A stretch of 64,000 bases of DNA from Limnomonas spitsbergensis (taxonomy: Eukaryota; Chlorophyta; Chlorophyceae; Chlamydomonadales): the NCBI GenBank assembly GCA_037349105.1, contig JAYJMM010000090.1:1786001-1850000 (forward strand), read 5' to 3'. The position numbers and the translations under genes are program-made. Shown one piece after another: positions 21,001-27,747 of the stretch (positions are counted from its first letter, which is position 1; each line of letters starts with the position of its first letter). A model generated the notes under the pieces. It had not been told where the DNA came from and made no database searches. It was given only the letters and a program-made list of their open reading frames with translations.

Positions 21001-21154
21001 TAAGCACCCGCAACGCCTTGAGGGCAAACAGCCGTTTCTCCTGAACGCGTCCGATGCTTTGCTGGCTCCTCGAGGCAAGAGAGACCAGCGCGATGCAGGT
21101 CAGAGACAGCAGCAGCGACGTGATCGTAAGCAATGGCTCGATTACGTCGCCCAT
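1..21154 (-). CDS. ABCB6: ABCB6/HMT1-type half ABC transporter, 15 joined exons, C-terminus off the left edge
   Basis: Exons, 5' to 3' on the minus strand: 21154-20870, 20291-20143, 19312-19121, 16789-16651, 15741-15628, 14696-14625, 13400-13324, 11816-11663, 10879-10778, 10673-10506, 8919-8845, 7121-6990, 1774-1682, 1400-1310, 677-508. Joined at GT-AG sites they stay in frame for 671 residues. Five hydrophobic segments (exons 1-3) form the extra N-terminal domain typical of ABCB6/HMT1. The six-helix transport domain follows, with family landmarks [14 protein letters not shown] (exon 8), [10 protein letters not shown] (exon 10) and [13 protein letters not shown] (exon 12). The nucleotide-binding domain has an A-loop Tyr (exon 14), Walker [10 protein letters not shown] at about 623-631, and a Q-loop Gln as residue 671. 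The signature motif and Walker B lie off-window. Relatives are half-transporters of mitochondrial, vacuolar or lysosomal membranes linked to porphyrin or thiol-metal export; the substrate here is not shown by sequence. Coding sequence is about 2 kb in 21 kb of gene. Confidence 0.95.
508..677 (-). CDS. ABCB6: ABC transporter exon 15 (Walker A to Q-loop)
   Basis: The acceptor is TGCCTAG and the donor GTGTGA; entry is phase 1 and exit phase 0. It encodes [20 protein letters not shown], then [20 protein letters not shown] and [11 protein letters not shown]. Walker A Lys and Ser/Thr are intact and the Q-loop Gln is the last codon. A copy of its 5' part (ctgctgcccgttgcacccac) lies upstream at about 779-825. 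Confidence 0.97.
1038..1300 (-). repeat. Two near-identical copies of the 3' edge of exon 14 with donor (about 132-bp unit)
   Basis: The block aatcacctgg-acccggaag, gagacgcccttgagaacagg and the next 90 bp occurs at 1038 and 1172, and as the real exon edge at 1304. The copies differ at only a few bases, so these duplications look recent. All retain the GT donor. Confidence 0.92.
1310..1400 (-). CDS. ABCB6: ABC transporter exon 14 (start of the nucleotide-binding domain)
   Basis: The acceptor is GCTAACAG and the donor GTGATT; entry is phase 0 and exit phase 1. It encodes [20 protein letters not shown] and [10 protein letters not shown], the first beta-strands and the A-loop Tyr of an ABC ATPase. 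Copies of the 5' edge occur at about 1475-1520 and 1600-1640. Confidence 0.94.
1682..1774 (-). CDS. ABCB6: ABC transporter exon 13 (linker to the nucleotide-binding domain)
   Basis: The acceptor is GTCTTCAG and the donor GTGTGA; 31 residues in phase 0. It encodes [20 protein letters not shown] and [11 protein letters not shown], matching ABCB6 '[20 protein letters not shown]'. Two short 5'-edge copies lie upstream near 1885-1910 and 2020-2055. Confidence 0.95.
2198..6838 (+). repeat. C-rich 40-bp minisatellite, 4.6 kb, with a 2,072-bp higher-order unit
   Basis: Units are built from tgcactccctcccc, c/atgcactcccccc and accagcacccccc or acaaacacccccc. The array fills transporter intron 12. Private variants recur exactly 2,072 bp apart: tgcaatcc at 2421 and 4493, tgcactctct at 3551 and 5623, and the unit with a cacacccc end at 4081 and 6153. 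The array is therefore essentially two copies of a long higher-order block. The transcribed strand is G-rich. Frames of 1,400-1,800 codons across it are artefacts of a stop-free unit. Confidence 0.98.
6990..7121 (-). CDS. ABCB6: ABC transporter exon 12 (last helices of the transport domain)
   Basis: The acceptor is TGCGCAG and the donor GTGAGC; 44 residues in phase 0. It encodes [40 protein letters not shown] and YYRQ, closely matching ABCB6 '[26 protein letters not shown]'. A 5'-edge copy is at about 7170-7230 and a 3'-edge copy at about 6885-6960. Confidence 0.96.
7955..8775 (-). repeat. About six copies of the 3' edge of transporter exon 11 with donor
   Basis: Copies near 7960, 8230, 8360, 8490, 8580, 8665 and 8740 share plus-strand cacctgccaggcccgcccac, then accaccgagccttgaaccatgctcagcatgg in the better preserved ones. 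This matches the complement of the exon 11 end. They fill the start of intron 11. Confidence 0.8.
8130..8210 (+). repeat. Short dispersed repeat shared with 42285-42365
   Basis: The segment with ggcgcggattaaggaaacca, then cccgttcggt and a gctaca-tgca end, recurs at 42300-42365 with about 75-80% identity by eye. The two copies lie in introns of different genes, so this is a dispersed element of unknown class. Confidence 0.5.
8845..8919 (-). CDS. ABCB6: ABC transporter exon 11 (membrane helix)
   Basis: The acceptor is TTCTCAG and the donor GTAGGT; 25 residues in phase 0. It encodes [20 protein letters not shown] and VWAGL, equivalent to the ABCB6 segment 'SLVLLNQTQNLVIGLGL'. Confidence 0.9.
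8925..9731 (-). repeat. Six copies of the 5' edge of transporter exon 11 with acceptor
   Basis: Near 8983, 9130, 9272, 9421, 9594 and 9706 the plus strand repeats aaagccatctgccaatattc, then cgcagcctggcaacaag. This is the complement of a pyrimidine tract, an AG acceptor and [21 protein letters not shown]-type telomere-like filler separates the copies. Confidence 0.88.
10105..10505 (-). repeat. Seven tandem copies of the 3' edge of transporter exon 10 with donor
   Basis: Plus-strand acctggtactgcctgagcg and variants recur near 10111, 10169, 10228, 10281, 10341, 10399 and 10450, before the true edge at 10505. Period is about 57 bp. Each is the complement of LRQYQ plus the GT donor. Confidence 0.88.
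10506..10673 (-). CDS. ABCB6: ABC transporter exon 10 (intracellular loop)
   Basis: The acceptor is CTGCCAG and the donor GTACGC; 56 residues in phase 0. It encodes [20 protein letters not shown], then [19 protein letters not shown] and ASLRQYQ. This corresponds to the Atm1/ABCB7/ABCB6 consensus ([19 protein letters not shown]) and is strong family evidence. Confidence 0.97.
10778..10879 (-). CDS. ABCB6: ABC transporter exon 9 (two membrane helices)
   Basis: The acceptor is CGGCAG and the donor GTGAGT; 34 residues in phase 0. It encodes [20 protein letters not shown] and [14 protein letters not shown], equivalent to the paired helices after 'NVIPTLADI' in ABCB6. Two short copies of its 3' edge with donors follow at about 10690-10770. 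Confidence 0.93.
11125..11655 (-). repeat. Four copies of the 3' edge of transporter exon 8 with donor
   Basis: Near 11130, 11285, 11410 and 11530 the plus strand repeats cacacccacctgaggcagta, then cactatcgacactgtgtcctgaatgctgg-like sequence. This is the complement of [13 protein letters not shown] plus a GT donor. The copies flank exon 8 on its downstream side, mirroring the acceptor copies upstream. Confidence 0.87.
11663..11816 (-). CDS. ABCB6: ABC transporter exon 8 (intracellular coupling loop)
   Basis: The acceptor is CTGAAG and the donor GTGGGT; entry is phase 2 and exit phase 0. It encodes [34 protein letters not shown] and IVLFNVLPQ. This is the highly conserved Atm1/ABCB6 coupling segment (compare [25 protein letters not shown]), which is diagnostic for the family. 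Confidence 0.96.
11825..12760 (-). repeat. Eight tandem copies of the 5' edge of transporter exon 8 with acceptor
   Basis: Copies begin near 11866, 11969, 12109, 12235, 12336, 12440, 12545 and 12700 (period about 100-140 bp). Each carries, on the plus strand, ggaagctgtggtccagatc, then agaaggtg and a sequence ending near ctcacgcaccttcagg. This is the complement of the exon 8 start with its acceptor. Divergence varies between copies, which suggests successive duplications. Confidence 0.88.
13324..13400 (-). CDS. ABCB6: ABC transporter exon 7
   Basis: The acceptor is GGCTGCAG and the donor GTGACA; entry is phase 0 and exit phase 2. It encodes [20 protein letters not shown] and TQGAYR, matching the ABCB6 stretch 'LRSFLWI' before the cytoplasmic coupling helix. 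A 5'-edge copy lies at about 13500-13550, and 3'-edge copies at about 13040-13105 and 13180-13245. Confidence 0.9.
14475..14550 (+). repeat. Dispersed repeat encoding a CIKCDAxLDC peptide (copy 1 of 3)
   Basis: The plus strand encodes [18 protein letters not shown]. Closely similar segments occur at 25900-25995 (minus) and 57555-57605 (plus). The shared peptide suggests a fragment of an ancient mobile element. It lies in transporter intron 6. Confidence 0.6.
14625..14696 (-). CDS. ABCB6: ABC transporter exon 6 (second helix of the transport domain)
   Basis: The acceptor is ATGCAG and the donor GTGAGC; 24 residues in phase 0. It encodes [20 protein letters not shown] and YFLR, an aromatic membrane helix. 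Donor-side copies of its end occur near 14550-14580 and 13568-13620. Confidence 0.88.
14940..15230 (+). repeat. Interstitial telomere-like tract (GGGTTA/GGGTTAA)
   Basis: About 290 bp of mixed GGGTTAG, GGGTTAA and GGGTGGG units lie inside transporter intron 5. The pattern is an irregular mixture of 6-8 bp G-rich units, not a perfect telomere repeat. It is internal to a gene, so it is not a chromosome end. Confidence 0.9.
15628..15741 (-). CDS. ABCB6: ABC transporter exon 5 (extramembrane loop)
   Basis: The acceptor is GTCTCAG and the donor GTGCGA; phase 0 at both ends, 38 residues. It encodes [19 protein letters not shown], a Gly/Asn stretch and [13 protein letters not shown] degenerate copy of its 3' half lies at about 15490-15575, and a copy of its 5' edge at about 15865-15900. 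Confidence 0.85.
16040..16645 (-). repeat. Four to five copies of the 3' edge of transporter exon 4 with donor
   Basis: Copies end at donors near 16050, 16170, 16290, 16420 and 16560. They encode variants of VPVLFKQM followed by GTGAG, such as [11 protein letters not shown] and [12 protein letters not shown]. Period is about 125 bp. They occupy the beginning of intron 4. Confidence 0.85.
16651..16789 (-). CDS. ABCB6: ABC transporter exon 4 (first helix of the transport domain)
   Basis: The acceptor is CATGCAG and the donor GTGAGG; entry is phase 2 and exit phase 0. It encodes [14 protein letters not shown], then the helix [20 protein letters not shown] and LFKQM, equivalent to the first membrane helix of the ABCB6 transport domain. 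Confidence 0.93.
16895..17415 (-). repeat. Copies of the 5' edge of transporter exon 4
   Basis: Three partial copies (about 16885-16945, 17030-17125, 17335-17415) carry the complement of the exon 4 start. The last encodes [19 protein letters not shown] beside the real [19 protein letters not shown]. They lie upstream of exon 4 within intron 3, next to the 22 bp array. Confidence 0.8.
17420..18373 (+). repeat. 22-bp purine minisatellite, about 43 units
   Basis: The unit is gagaagcagcagaagagggg plus gt. Rare single-base variants (aagaagc for cagcagc; gggaag for gagaag) recur along the array. It sits in transporter intron 3. The pre-mRNA strand is a continuous pyrimidine-rich tract of almost 1 kb. 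Open frames of 390-550 codons across it reflect the lack of stops in the unit and are not genes. Confidence 0.97.
18374..18583 (+). repeat. Heptamer array (GAGCGGG)n, about 30 units
   Basis: This is a nearly perfect tandem of a 7 bp unit that abuts the 22 bp array directly to its left. It lies in transporter intron 3. On the transcribed strand it is C/T-rich (CCCGCTC). Confidence 0.97.
18605..19120 (-). repeat. Five decayed copies of the 3' edge of transporter exon 3 with donor
   Basis: Copies start near 18617, 18707, 18807, 18903 and 19018. On the plus strand each reads roughly acctgctgg-tgctagaaggagcaccttggcctccttccc, the complement of exon 3's [10 protein letters not shown] end plus its GT donor. 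Spacing is about 100 bp and divergence is substantial. They fill the start of intron 3. Confidence 0.8.
19121..19312 (-). CDS. ABCB6: ABC transporter exon 3 (TMD0 helix 5 and charged linker)
   Basis: The acceptor is CATCACAG and the donor GTAGGT; the exon enters and leaves in phase 2. It encodes a hydrophobic helix ([16 protein letters not shown]), then a Lys/Glu/Ala-rich linker ([15 protein letters not shown]) leading to the transport domain. Confidence 0.92.
19970..20057 (-). repeat. Decayed partial copy of transporter exon 2
   Basis: The minus strand reads [19 protein letters not shown] followed by MYDEDGFS. This aligns with the exon 2 end [28 protein letters not shown]. The donor position is mutated, so I read it as a non-functional exon-end copy inside intron 2. 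Confidence 0.75.
20143..20291 (-). CDS. ABCB6: ABC transporter exon 2 (TMD0 helix 4)
   Basis: The acceptor is CCCTCAG and the donor GTGAGT; entry is phase 0 and exit phase 2. The encoded peptide includes [19 protein letters not shown], a membrane helix, then a hydrophilic loop ending [10 protein letters not shown] decayed copy of its second half lies downstream at 19970-20057. Confidence 0.9.
20870..21154 (-). CDS. ABCB6: ABC transporter exon 1 (start, helices 1-3 of TMD0)
   Basis: The exon runs from ATG at 21154-21152 to an ideal GTGAGT donor and encodes 95 residues (phase 0). It contains three hydrophobic stretches, beginning around [37 protein letters not shown] and [10 protein letters not shown]. 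The ATG was chosen because the frame opens there and a degenerate copy of the same start (MGDSLELSLMF) lies upstream at about 21205-21275. An untranslated upstream exon is not excluded. Confidence 0.85.
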
Positions 21155-21520
21155 GGTGGTGATCGGGGATGATGTTGCTGCGCCCTAGATGGATGGATGC
21201 GACAGGCAGCTTTGCTTGGGCAGCTGCAGCAGCGATGCGAACATAAGCGAGAGCTCCAGTGAGTCGCCCATTGTGGTAAAAAGGGTCCGCTCACACACAC
21301 AACGCCAGAGATCTAGTGCTGATGCCTGATTTTTGACAGGTTTTCAGCGTTCGGGGTGGGTGCAGCGTGAAACCACTGTTGGGCAGCTGTGGCAGCCTGG
21401 GAGGAGGGTGATTATTTGGGAGGGCGCTTCGTGACTGCGCACGTTTAGGTTCGAACGATGAAAGGGGAGTGTCGGACCTGCGGAGAAGCTGGGGACAAGA
21501 GTGCTAGGGTGGGTTAGTTA
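21155..21520. other. Upstream region of the transporter gene
   Basis: No gene is seen. The region should hold the 5' UTR and promoter of the minus-strand transporter. It contains a decayed copy of the exon 1 start at about 21205-21275 (minus; MGDSLELSLMFASLL). No convincing TATA element was identified. Confidence 0.4.
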
Positions 21521-22820
21521 GAGGCGATTCACACCGGGTCGGATTGGTCAGATTGGTCACTTTCGCTCCGAAAGTGGCATGGGTTCGCTTCGCCCAAACA
21601 ACCACTTTGGGGCCGGATTGGCGACGCCAACTGAATATGGCATTTTGAGCCAGATTCACTTCGCGTCGGCCACTTTCGCCAGATTGGCAATTTCCGAAGG
21701 CCATCTGCCTTCGCCCCTATATTTTCCCTTTCACCGTCCTGCCGCCTCTTTATCCTGTGACCGAGAGCATCCGTAGTTATGGTTACGCCCGATGTAGAAA
21801 GGGCTAATAATCGTGACCGATAGCAGACGGAGAAGGGTGCGGAGAAGGCACTGTCGAATGATAAATGGAAGGCGAAAAGGAGGCTTGTAGCCGAGGTGTG
21901 TCAATGACGTTACACCACTGGGCCGAGGTGTGTGTTGTCACTTGTCAGTTCGGCTTACTCGCCTGGTGCTTAGGCTAGGTGATGGTGAACATGCTATCAA
22001 ATTGAGAGCAAGTGGCTATATGTTGCAGCAAAGGTCAACAAGGCACTGAAGAAGAAAAGTGAGTTGGTTTTGCTATGGCTCCATGCGGCTCTGCATGGAA
22101 TCTTACATGAGTCCTAGCAGCAGGGCATGCCTGCTGCCCCAAGCCACGACCATAGGCCGGGACGTATCTGAATTGGACCTGTAAAATTATTCCTAGCAGC
22201 AGGGCATGCAAGCTGCACCAAGCCATAGCCAAAGGCCGTGATGGATCTGTATTGGACATGTAAAATTAGTCATGGCAAGTTGGCAACATGGCATGCCTGC
22301 TGCACTAAGCCACGGCCATGGGCTGGGAGGTATCTGAATTGGACATGTATAAGTATTCCTAGCAGCCGGGCATGCATGCTGCACCAAGCCGCCACGGCCA
22401 TAGGCTGGGATGTATTTGAATTGGACCTGACACATGTTGGAGATAATCGGTCTTATACGGCATATACTGAACATATGCAGATGGGAGGTTTGGTCCTGAA
22501 AAGTGAAGAAGTCAGATGACATGTGCAGAGCCCACGCTATCCTGCCTGGCGCCTCAGAGATGTCAATCAGTTCAGCTAGGACGGCCCAAGCAATGACGGC
22601 GATCAAAGTGGTACGATGTAGACTCGCGACAACAACAAGTAGCAATGGAAGCAGGCAATCAATAGATTGTCCCATCTTGGAAGTAAGAGGAATACAATTT
22701 CGCTACTTTGGAGAATATATCTGGTGTGAATCGGTCTCCAGCGGTTGGATTGGGAACGCGAGATAGCGTGGGTTCACTTCGACCAACTGCCACATTCAGT
22801 TCGCCGGTGTGAATCGCCTC
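21521..22820. mobile_element. 1.3-kb non-autonomous DNA transposon, 17-bp perfect TIRs, TTA duplication
   Basis: GAGGCGATTCACACCGG at 21521-21537 is exactly inverted at 22804-22820, and TTA flanks both ends (21518-21520 and 22821-22823). A 3 bp TTA target duplication with short inverted repeats is typical of the PIF/Harbinger superfamily; the family assignment is inference. No transposase is visible. The interior holds a tandem array and a hydrophobic minus-strand frame (MGQSIDCLLPLLLVVVASL, from 22675) of unknown status. Confidence 0.75.
22080..22450 (+). repeat. Tandem array of about 90-bp units, four copies, inside the DNA transposon
   Basis: Each unit contains cctagcagcagggcatgcct, gctgcaccaagccacggcca, then taggc-ggga-gtatctgaattggac-tgtaa. 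Units start near 22112, 22190, 22270 and 22355. A single related segment occurs at about 39055-39140, so the unit exists elsewhere too. Confidence 0.8.
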
Positions 22821-22834
22821 TTAGCTCATATACG

Positions 22835-23645
22835 TTACACCTCTCATCTAGGCCATGCTTAAATAAACTCGACCACGTCGGCAAACATGAAGTCAGCTAG
22901 TCAAGGGAGAAGGCACAAGAGGAATGAAAGGAAAGCAAGTTCACCTTCCAAACAACAACAACATCAACAATAGGTCAGCAGGCAAGCCGCATTCCCTGAC
23001 CCTGAAGAGACCCCATGGAAGAGATTCGCCTTCAAAAACTCAACTGCAAGTTCCATAAAAGCCAGGACCTCCCACTCCTGTCTGTGGGCTATCCTAGTTC
23101 CTGTCTCGTAGGTAGTAAAAAGGAAAGGAACTCAAGGCAAGAGGAAAGAGCATAAAGGACAAAGACCCCCTCCCAGAAAACGGAAAGGCGGACCGAAGGT
23201 GCCCAACCCTGAAAAAGAGAGAGAGACAAAAAGGGAAAGAGCCAGCCCCCAAGGAGGGGAAAACAAAGACAACAAACTTGCCTTCAACATAGTCTACCAC
23301 GTCCTCAACAAAAGCCAGTGCCTTCCACCCACGCCTGCCTTGGTGCAATTGCTGGAAATCCGTAGCGCCCTCATGGAGGCATGCCTAACCTCTTGTTCTC
23401 AGCCTCTCATTCACGCTAGGGCACTGAAAGCACACATGCGGTGCATCCTCCACATGCTGGCCGTGTCTTTCAGCCCAGCACCGTTGGCACTTGGCAGTAG
23501 CGTGTGTCACGCTGCTGATCGCTGCGCCGTCCTCTATTATCAGCAGTGCTGAGCGCTCCGAGTCGCATCCTTGAGTTAGTGCACACACGAGTGCACGCCC
23601 TTTTGCTAGTGCGGCTCCTAGCGTGTGGCTCATGGCACTCGAGTC
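22835..23645 (-). mobile_element. 5'-truncated non-LTR retrotransposon, C-terminal/3' end (copy 1)
   Basis: The minus strand encodes RCWAERHGQHVEDAPHVCFQ then CPSVNERL and GWKALAFVEDVVDYVEG, homologous to the fragment at 26773-27660. The Cys/His pattern is the usual C-terminal zinc knuckle after reverse transcriptase in LINE elements. The frame is broken. The end near 22838 resembles the shared 3' terminus (cgttacacctct) in decayed form. Confidence 0.75.
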
Positions 23646-23839
23646 GGGGGGACTGACTGGAGGGCGACTTCAGTGCCACTCGCCATTTCTACGACAACGT
23701 CTTCTATACTTTCTAAGCGGCATATCCTATTATTTGATTGATATAATTTCTGGATACATACATAGAAAGCTGGAGATGACATGGCCAAGGCGGTGGCTCA
23801 GATGCTCACTCGAAGGGGCTGATGAGGGCCTTGCATAGA

Positions 23840-23930
23840 GTGTTCCCTTTTTTTCTCTGCCCCTCTTACTTAAGCGCCCACGCGGCCGAGCCTTTTTTTA
23901 AGCAGGGCCCAGAGGTGTAACGTCATTGAT
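23840..23930 (+). mobile_element. Short LINE 3' end, plus orientation
   Basis: It reads gcgcccacgcggccgagcc, a T run, then agcagggcccagaggtgtaa and cgtcattga, the shared 3' terminus of the family in the opposite orientation to copy 1. Confidence 0.8.
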
Positions 23931-24303
23931 AGAGTGATGCCCCACTCAGGGCAGGGTGCTAAGGCATGAAGGATTGTTGCTTGTTCGAGGCCTGATATTT
24001 GTTAAATTAATGCATGGACTGAATGACTTTTTTGTAATCTCCAAACAGTCCTACATGACACCAAGAAATTAGGTGATAATATTAGACACCGTCGGTAATC
24101 CGGTGCGGGTACCCAGGCAGCAAGGCTTCAAATGCAAAATGGACCTCTTCACACTCACCGGTAGTTCTTCTTCAATTTTCTGATTGAAACGGAGGTCGCA
24201 CCTATCTACCTCCACCCCACCTGGTTCCAGCACACATATATATTTCTTATGCTATCATGAACGGGCGGAGTTTGGCAGGTCGCCCAGTTTGACCTTCGAA
24301 AGT

Positions 24304-24705
24304 GTCAATGACGTTACGCCTATGGGCCCTGCTCAAAATCCAAAAAGGCTTGGCCGCCTGGGCGCATAACAGTAGGGTTGGGAGGAAAGAACGAAACAAA
24401 CACAAGGGGACAGGACAAAACATGGGGGGAAGTGGGAAATAACGTGAAGGGACCCTCAGGAAGGGACAGATAAAAGGTTGGACAAGAAAGACAAAGGAAG
24501 TTCCAGCCTCTGAAAATGTCTACTACGCTTTGACGATATGAACCACGTCTTCTACTAAAGCCAGGGCATCCAGCCTAAGCCTGCCCCGGTACAACACGAA
24601 GAAATCTCTAGCACCATTCGGAGGACATGCCCATCCCTGCTCCCTAAGTTGATCCAGCACGCTGGGGCATTGAATGCATGCATGCAACGCATCCTCTGTC
24701 AGGTA
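24304..24705 (-). mobile_element. 5'-truncated LINE copy 2
   Basis: It begins at the 3' terminus GTCAATGACGTTACGCCTAT and follows the same order as the 26773 copy: GGCTTGGCCGC, gttgggaggaaag, then the coding tail with the EDV--Y and CPSVLDQLREQGW equivalents. It stops near 24705, where similarity ends. Confidence 0.82.
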
Positions 24706-24874
24706 GCAGCAGGTAGCAGTGAACTGGACGTATCACTGCGCACTGAAGACACTGAAACGAACTTGAGGACGAAACAGCCGAAGTGATGAGGAAGGTTGAG
24801 CCGAAAAGACGACTCTTGATGGAGAAGATCGACTGCAAGAACAGTAGGTCGACTTGGTAGCCAGGAAAGGCTTG

Positions 24875-25135
24875 GATAACAGCTCACAGTGTCGACTTAT
24901 ATTCTAGAGATAGAGCTGATAGGCTCACAGTGTAGGGTTATAAGCGAGAGATAGAGCTGAGAGGGATAAAAGTACTAGAGGTGCTGCTGGAGCTAGAGAT
25001 AGCGAATAAGTGTAGTTGTTAACTAGAGATATTCGCACAGTGTAGCTGCCAGGTCCTGATACTTGGTGAAGTGGACTTAGAGAGAACGTATCAGTGTAGA
25101 ATTAACTAGAGATCTCCGATCAGTGTAGTGTCCTA
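24875..25135 (+). repeat. Irregular tandem repeat around cacagtgtag / aactagagat
   Basis: About six loose copies of a 45-65 bp unit contain cagtgtag and ctagagata. The stretch ends in ccttgataaagggccgaaat at about 25137. No coding potential is apparent. Confidence 0.55.
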
Positions 25136-25224
25136 GCCTTGATAAAGGGCCGAAATATCGCAAGTGGACGTTAATCCCAGAACATGTGACAGTAGCAGGG
25201 TGATTCAACTTCGGTATGTTACTT

Positions 25225-25238
25225 TGAATAAGAAGACA

Positions 25239-25270
<32 letters not shown>

Positions 25271-25272
25271 AA
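25225..25272 (+). repeat. (GAAA)n microsatellite
   Basis: About ten uninterrupted gaaa units, preceded by aagaagacaaag. Confidence 0.95.
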
Positions 25273-25899
25273 ACGCCTGAGCGTGGCTTGAGGAATACGG
25301 GATTTTAAATGCCGTACACCGGAATGCCTGGAGTGAACCAGGCATCTTCTTAGTACCACAAATCAGATGAAATCCGAAACCAAAAAGCGGTACGAGCCAC
25401 CCATACGTGCGGTGCACCCATACGTCGTGACACCTTCACATGCTCGCCGGCTCCCCTAGCCCAACATTGCTGGCAGCACTTTCGAAAGTGTGTCCCTCAG
25501 TTTCTGAAGACCTGTCGAATTGTTCACACCCCCTCCCCCCCTCTTCGTTGAAGTGCTTGGATTCCCCCATTTCACCAGAATGTGCGTTGACCGGTAAAGA
25601 ATCCCAACTTCTCATAGGAAGGGTCGTCAGAATTGCATGGTTTCCCACCAGAAAGGAAGTTCCAGGTGTCGCTCAAGAGCGGAAATGAACAAGCACGTCA
25701 GAAACACAAAACAAGAAACTGCGCATTAAAGAGCCATGCTGTATTGAGGACTAGGGAATCTGACTTCCACTTTCTTTTTTGCGTGTGTTAGCCGTATTGC
25801 CGTAAATGGCCTGTTTCCGGCAGCATTTTTTGTTTGTAAGTTGACCCAGTTTGTTTGTCTTTGACCCTCTTTTTCTTTCTCGTTTTCCCTTCTCACGGC

Positions 25900-26066
25900 T
25901 CCCAAAAATCACAGTCCAATACTTGCCAGTTTGTGAAGTTTTTACAGTCCAATAGAGCATCACATTTGATGCAGGGGACATGTGCCCGTAGATTAGAAGT
26001 TTCCAACCAGACAGTTGGTCGCCCACAAGGCCGAGCATTTGAGCAGGGCCCAGAGGTGTAACGACA
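25900..26066. mobile_element. CIKCDALLDC dispersed repeat joined to a plus-oriented LINE 3' end
   Basis: On the minus strand 25995-25905 encodes [18 protein letters not shown]. Immediately beyond it, 25995-26066 on the plus strand carries gtttccaaccagacagttgg, ggccgagcatttgagcaggg and cccagaggtgtaacg, the LINE 3' terminus. The same joint motif (gtttccaacgagacagacgg) recurs at 39272. Confidence 0.65.
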
Positions 26067-26389
26067 TACAAAATATCAAATGTGTATTTACCGGGCTCGG
26101 TCATGCTATCGTACATTTGATTTGCCTTGCCTCGGGCATGAATTAATTGTTTATTTCATGCTCTTCCCTCAAGACCCAAAATTGGCAAATCTCTGCATTT
26201 CTGACCGAAACTGGCGGTGACAATTGAAAATACGTATGGTCGTATGTATATGAATCCCTCACCCCTAAACAACATTAATCTTGAGGGAAGGCAATTCGAA
26301 TGTACATTCAGGCATGTGGGAGCTGACGGGTGACCATTCACCCAACATTCAGTCGGCTACTGGAGGCAGCTTTGTGTTCATTTTCTTTT

Positions 26390-26461
26390 CTCCCAACGGA
26401 ACAGTTGGGCGCCCAAACGGCCGAGTTTTTTAATCAGGGCCCAGAGGTGTAATGTCGTTGA
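26390..26461 (+). mobile_element. Short LINE 3' end, plus orientation
   Basis: It reads cccaacggaacagttgggcg, cccaaacggccgagttt, then aatcagggcccagaggtgta and atgtcgttgac. This is a 5'-truncated copy limited to the terminal 70 bp. Confidence 0.78.
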
Positions 26462-26559
26462 CTATTAAGCAGGCGTAGCTGACCGCCGCTAGCCGGAGTG
26501 AACCAGGGACCCCGCCTCCAAACAAAGGCGCATTGACCAACCGCGCCTGGTTTCAACCG

Positions 26560-26705
26560 ACAGCATGCGCCGCCTTGGCACAAGCCTGGAGCTGCGCCAT
26601 CAAGAAGGGTGTGCTCGTGTGCACACATGCTTCAGGCTGCGGCTCGGCGCAATCAACGCAGCCAACACCAGAGGACGGCCGACGATCAGCGGTATGAAGC
26701 GTGCT
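26560..26705 (+). mobile_element. Internal LINE coding fragment, plus orientation
   Basis: It encodes MRRLGTSLELRHQEGCARVH, TCFRLRLGAINAANTRGRPT, collinear with RGRTSRKECACVRTNLRLRH-GAVSTADTRGRR of the 26773-27660 copy. It shows that sequence 5' of the zinc knuckle is also dispersed. Confidence 0.65.
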
Positions 26706-26772
26706 CCTACCACCTCTGTCAAGCTAGGAGAAATGATGATTTTAGGCATGCTTAATTCCAATGTTTTGTTTC

Positions 26773-27660
26773 GTCAATGACGTTACACCTCTGGGCCCTG
26801 CTCAAATAAGGCTCGGCCGCGTGGGCGCCTAAGTAAAGAGTTGGGAGGAAAGTTGGGAAGAAACACAGAAGGGGGCATGACAGAAGAAAGGGGGGGAAGT
26901 GGGGGAAAAGTGAAGGGACAAAACAAAAGGCTGGAAAACAAAGAAGACAAAGGCAGTTCCAACCTATGAAAAAGTCTACGCCTCAACAATATCTACCACG
27001 TCGTCCACAAAGGCCAGGGCATCCCACCCAAGCCTGCCCCGGCATAACTCCAAAACGTCCCTAGCACCGTTCGGAGGACCTGCCCATCCCTGCTCTCTAA
27101 GTTGATCCTGCACGCTGGGGCATTGAAAACAAGCATGCAGCACGTCCTCCACATGGTCGCCGTCTCCCCTAGCCCAACATTGCAGGCAGCACCGCCTGTC
27201 ACGCTGCTGACCACTGCGCCGTCCTCTAGTGTCAGCCGTGCTGACGGCGCCGTGCCGTAGCCGTAAGTTCGTGCGCACGCAAGCACACTCCTTTCGGCTG
27301 GTGCGGCCCCTGGCCTGCGCCAGCACGGCGCCCGCCGTAGACTGAAACCAGGTGCGGTAGGCGGCCGCAGACCTGTGTTCTGTCGCAGGATCTCTGAGGC
27401 CCCCTCTGCCAGCGGCATCCAGCTGCGCCCGCTCGTATGCTGCATCAACTAGCGCTAGCACCTCTCTGACAGGCAGCGGCTGTCAGTTGCTGTCTGACGC
27501 AGTTTGGGATCAGCTGATCCCAGCTCCAGCTCTAGCAAGGCACCTAGCAAATCACTGCATCACTTGTGCCCTCCGGTGCCCTGCCTGACAGAGAGCTGCA
27601 TGTCGGCCGCCATGGCTGCCGCCATGAGTGGGCTGTATTGCTGTGCTGCTGGTGCGACCG
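26773..27660 (-). mobile_element. Best-preserved LINE fragment (copy 3)
   Basis: The 3' terminus GTCAATGACGTTACACCTCT lies at 26773. A minus-strand open frame from 27461 to 26976 encodes about 161 residues: RSAAAYRTWFQSTAGAVLAQ, ARGRTSRKECACVRTNLRLR, CLQCWARGDGDHVEDVLHAC then FQCPSVQDQLREQGW, and ALAFVDDVVDIVEA. The C-x2-C...H...C spacing is the zinc knuckle common after LINE reverse transcriptases. Further upstream similarity (AAMAADMQLSVRQGTGGHK) is in another frame. The reverse transcriptase and endonuclease are missing, so this is a dead 5'-truncated copy. Confidence 0.82.
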
Positions 27661-27747
27661 CGGCGTTTTAAAAGCTTAAGGACCAGGGATGGTAAGGCTT
27701 TCCAGACTTCGCCACGAATTTCCCCAAGTTGTCCAGGACCATGCATT

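Noticed and set aside
22193..22675. Frame MGQSIDCLLPLLLVVVASL as the true first exon of the transporter
   Set aside because: It resembles the exon 1 start only in hydrophobicity and lies inside the inverted-repeat element. No splice junction to exon 1 was found.
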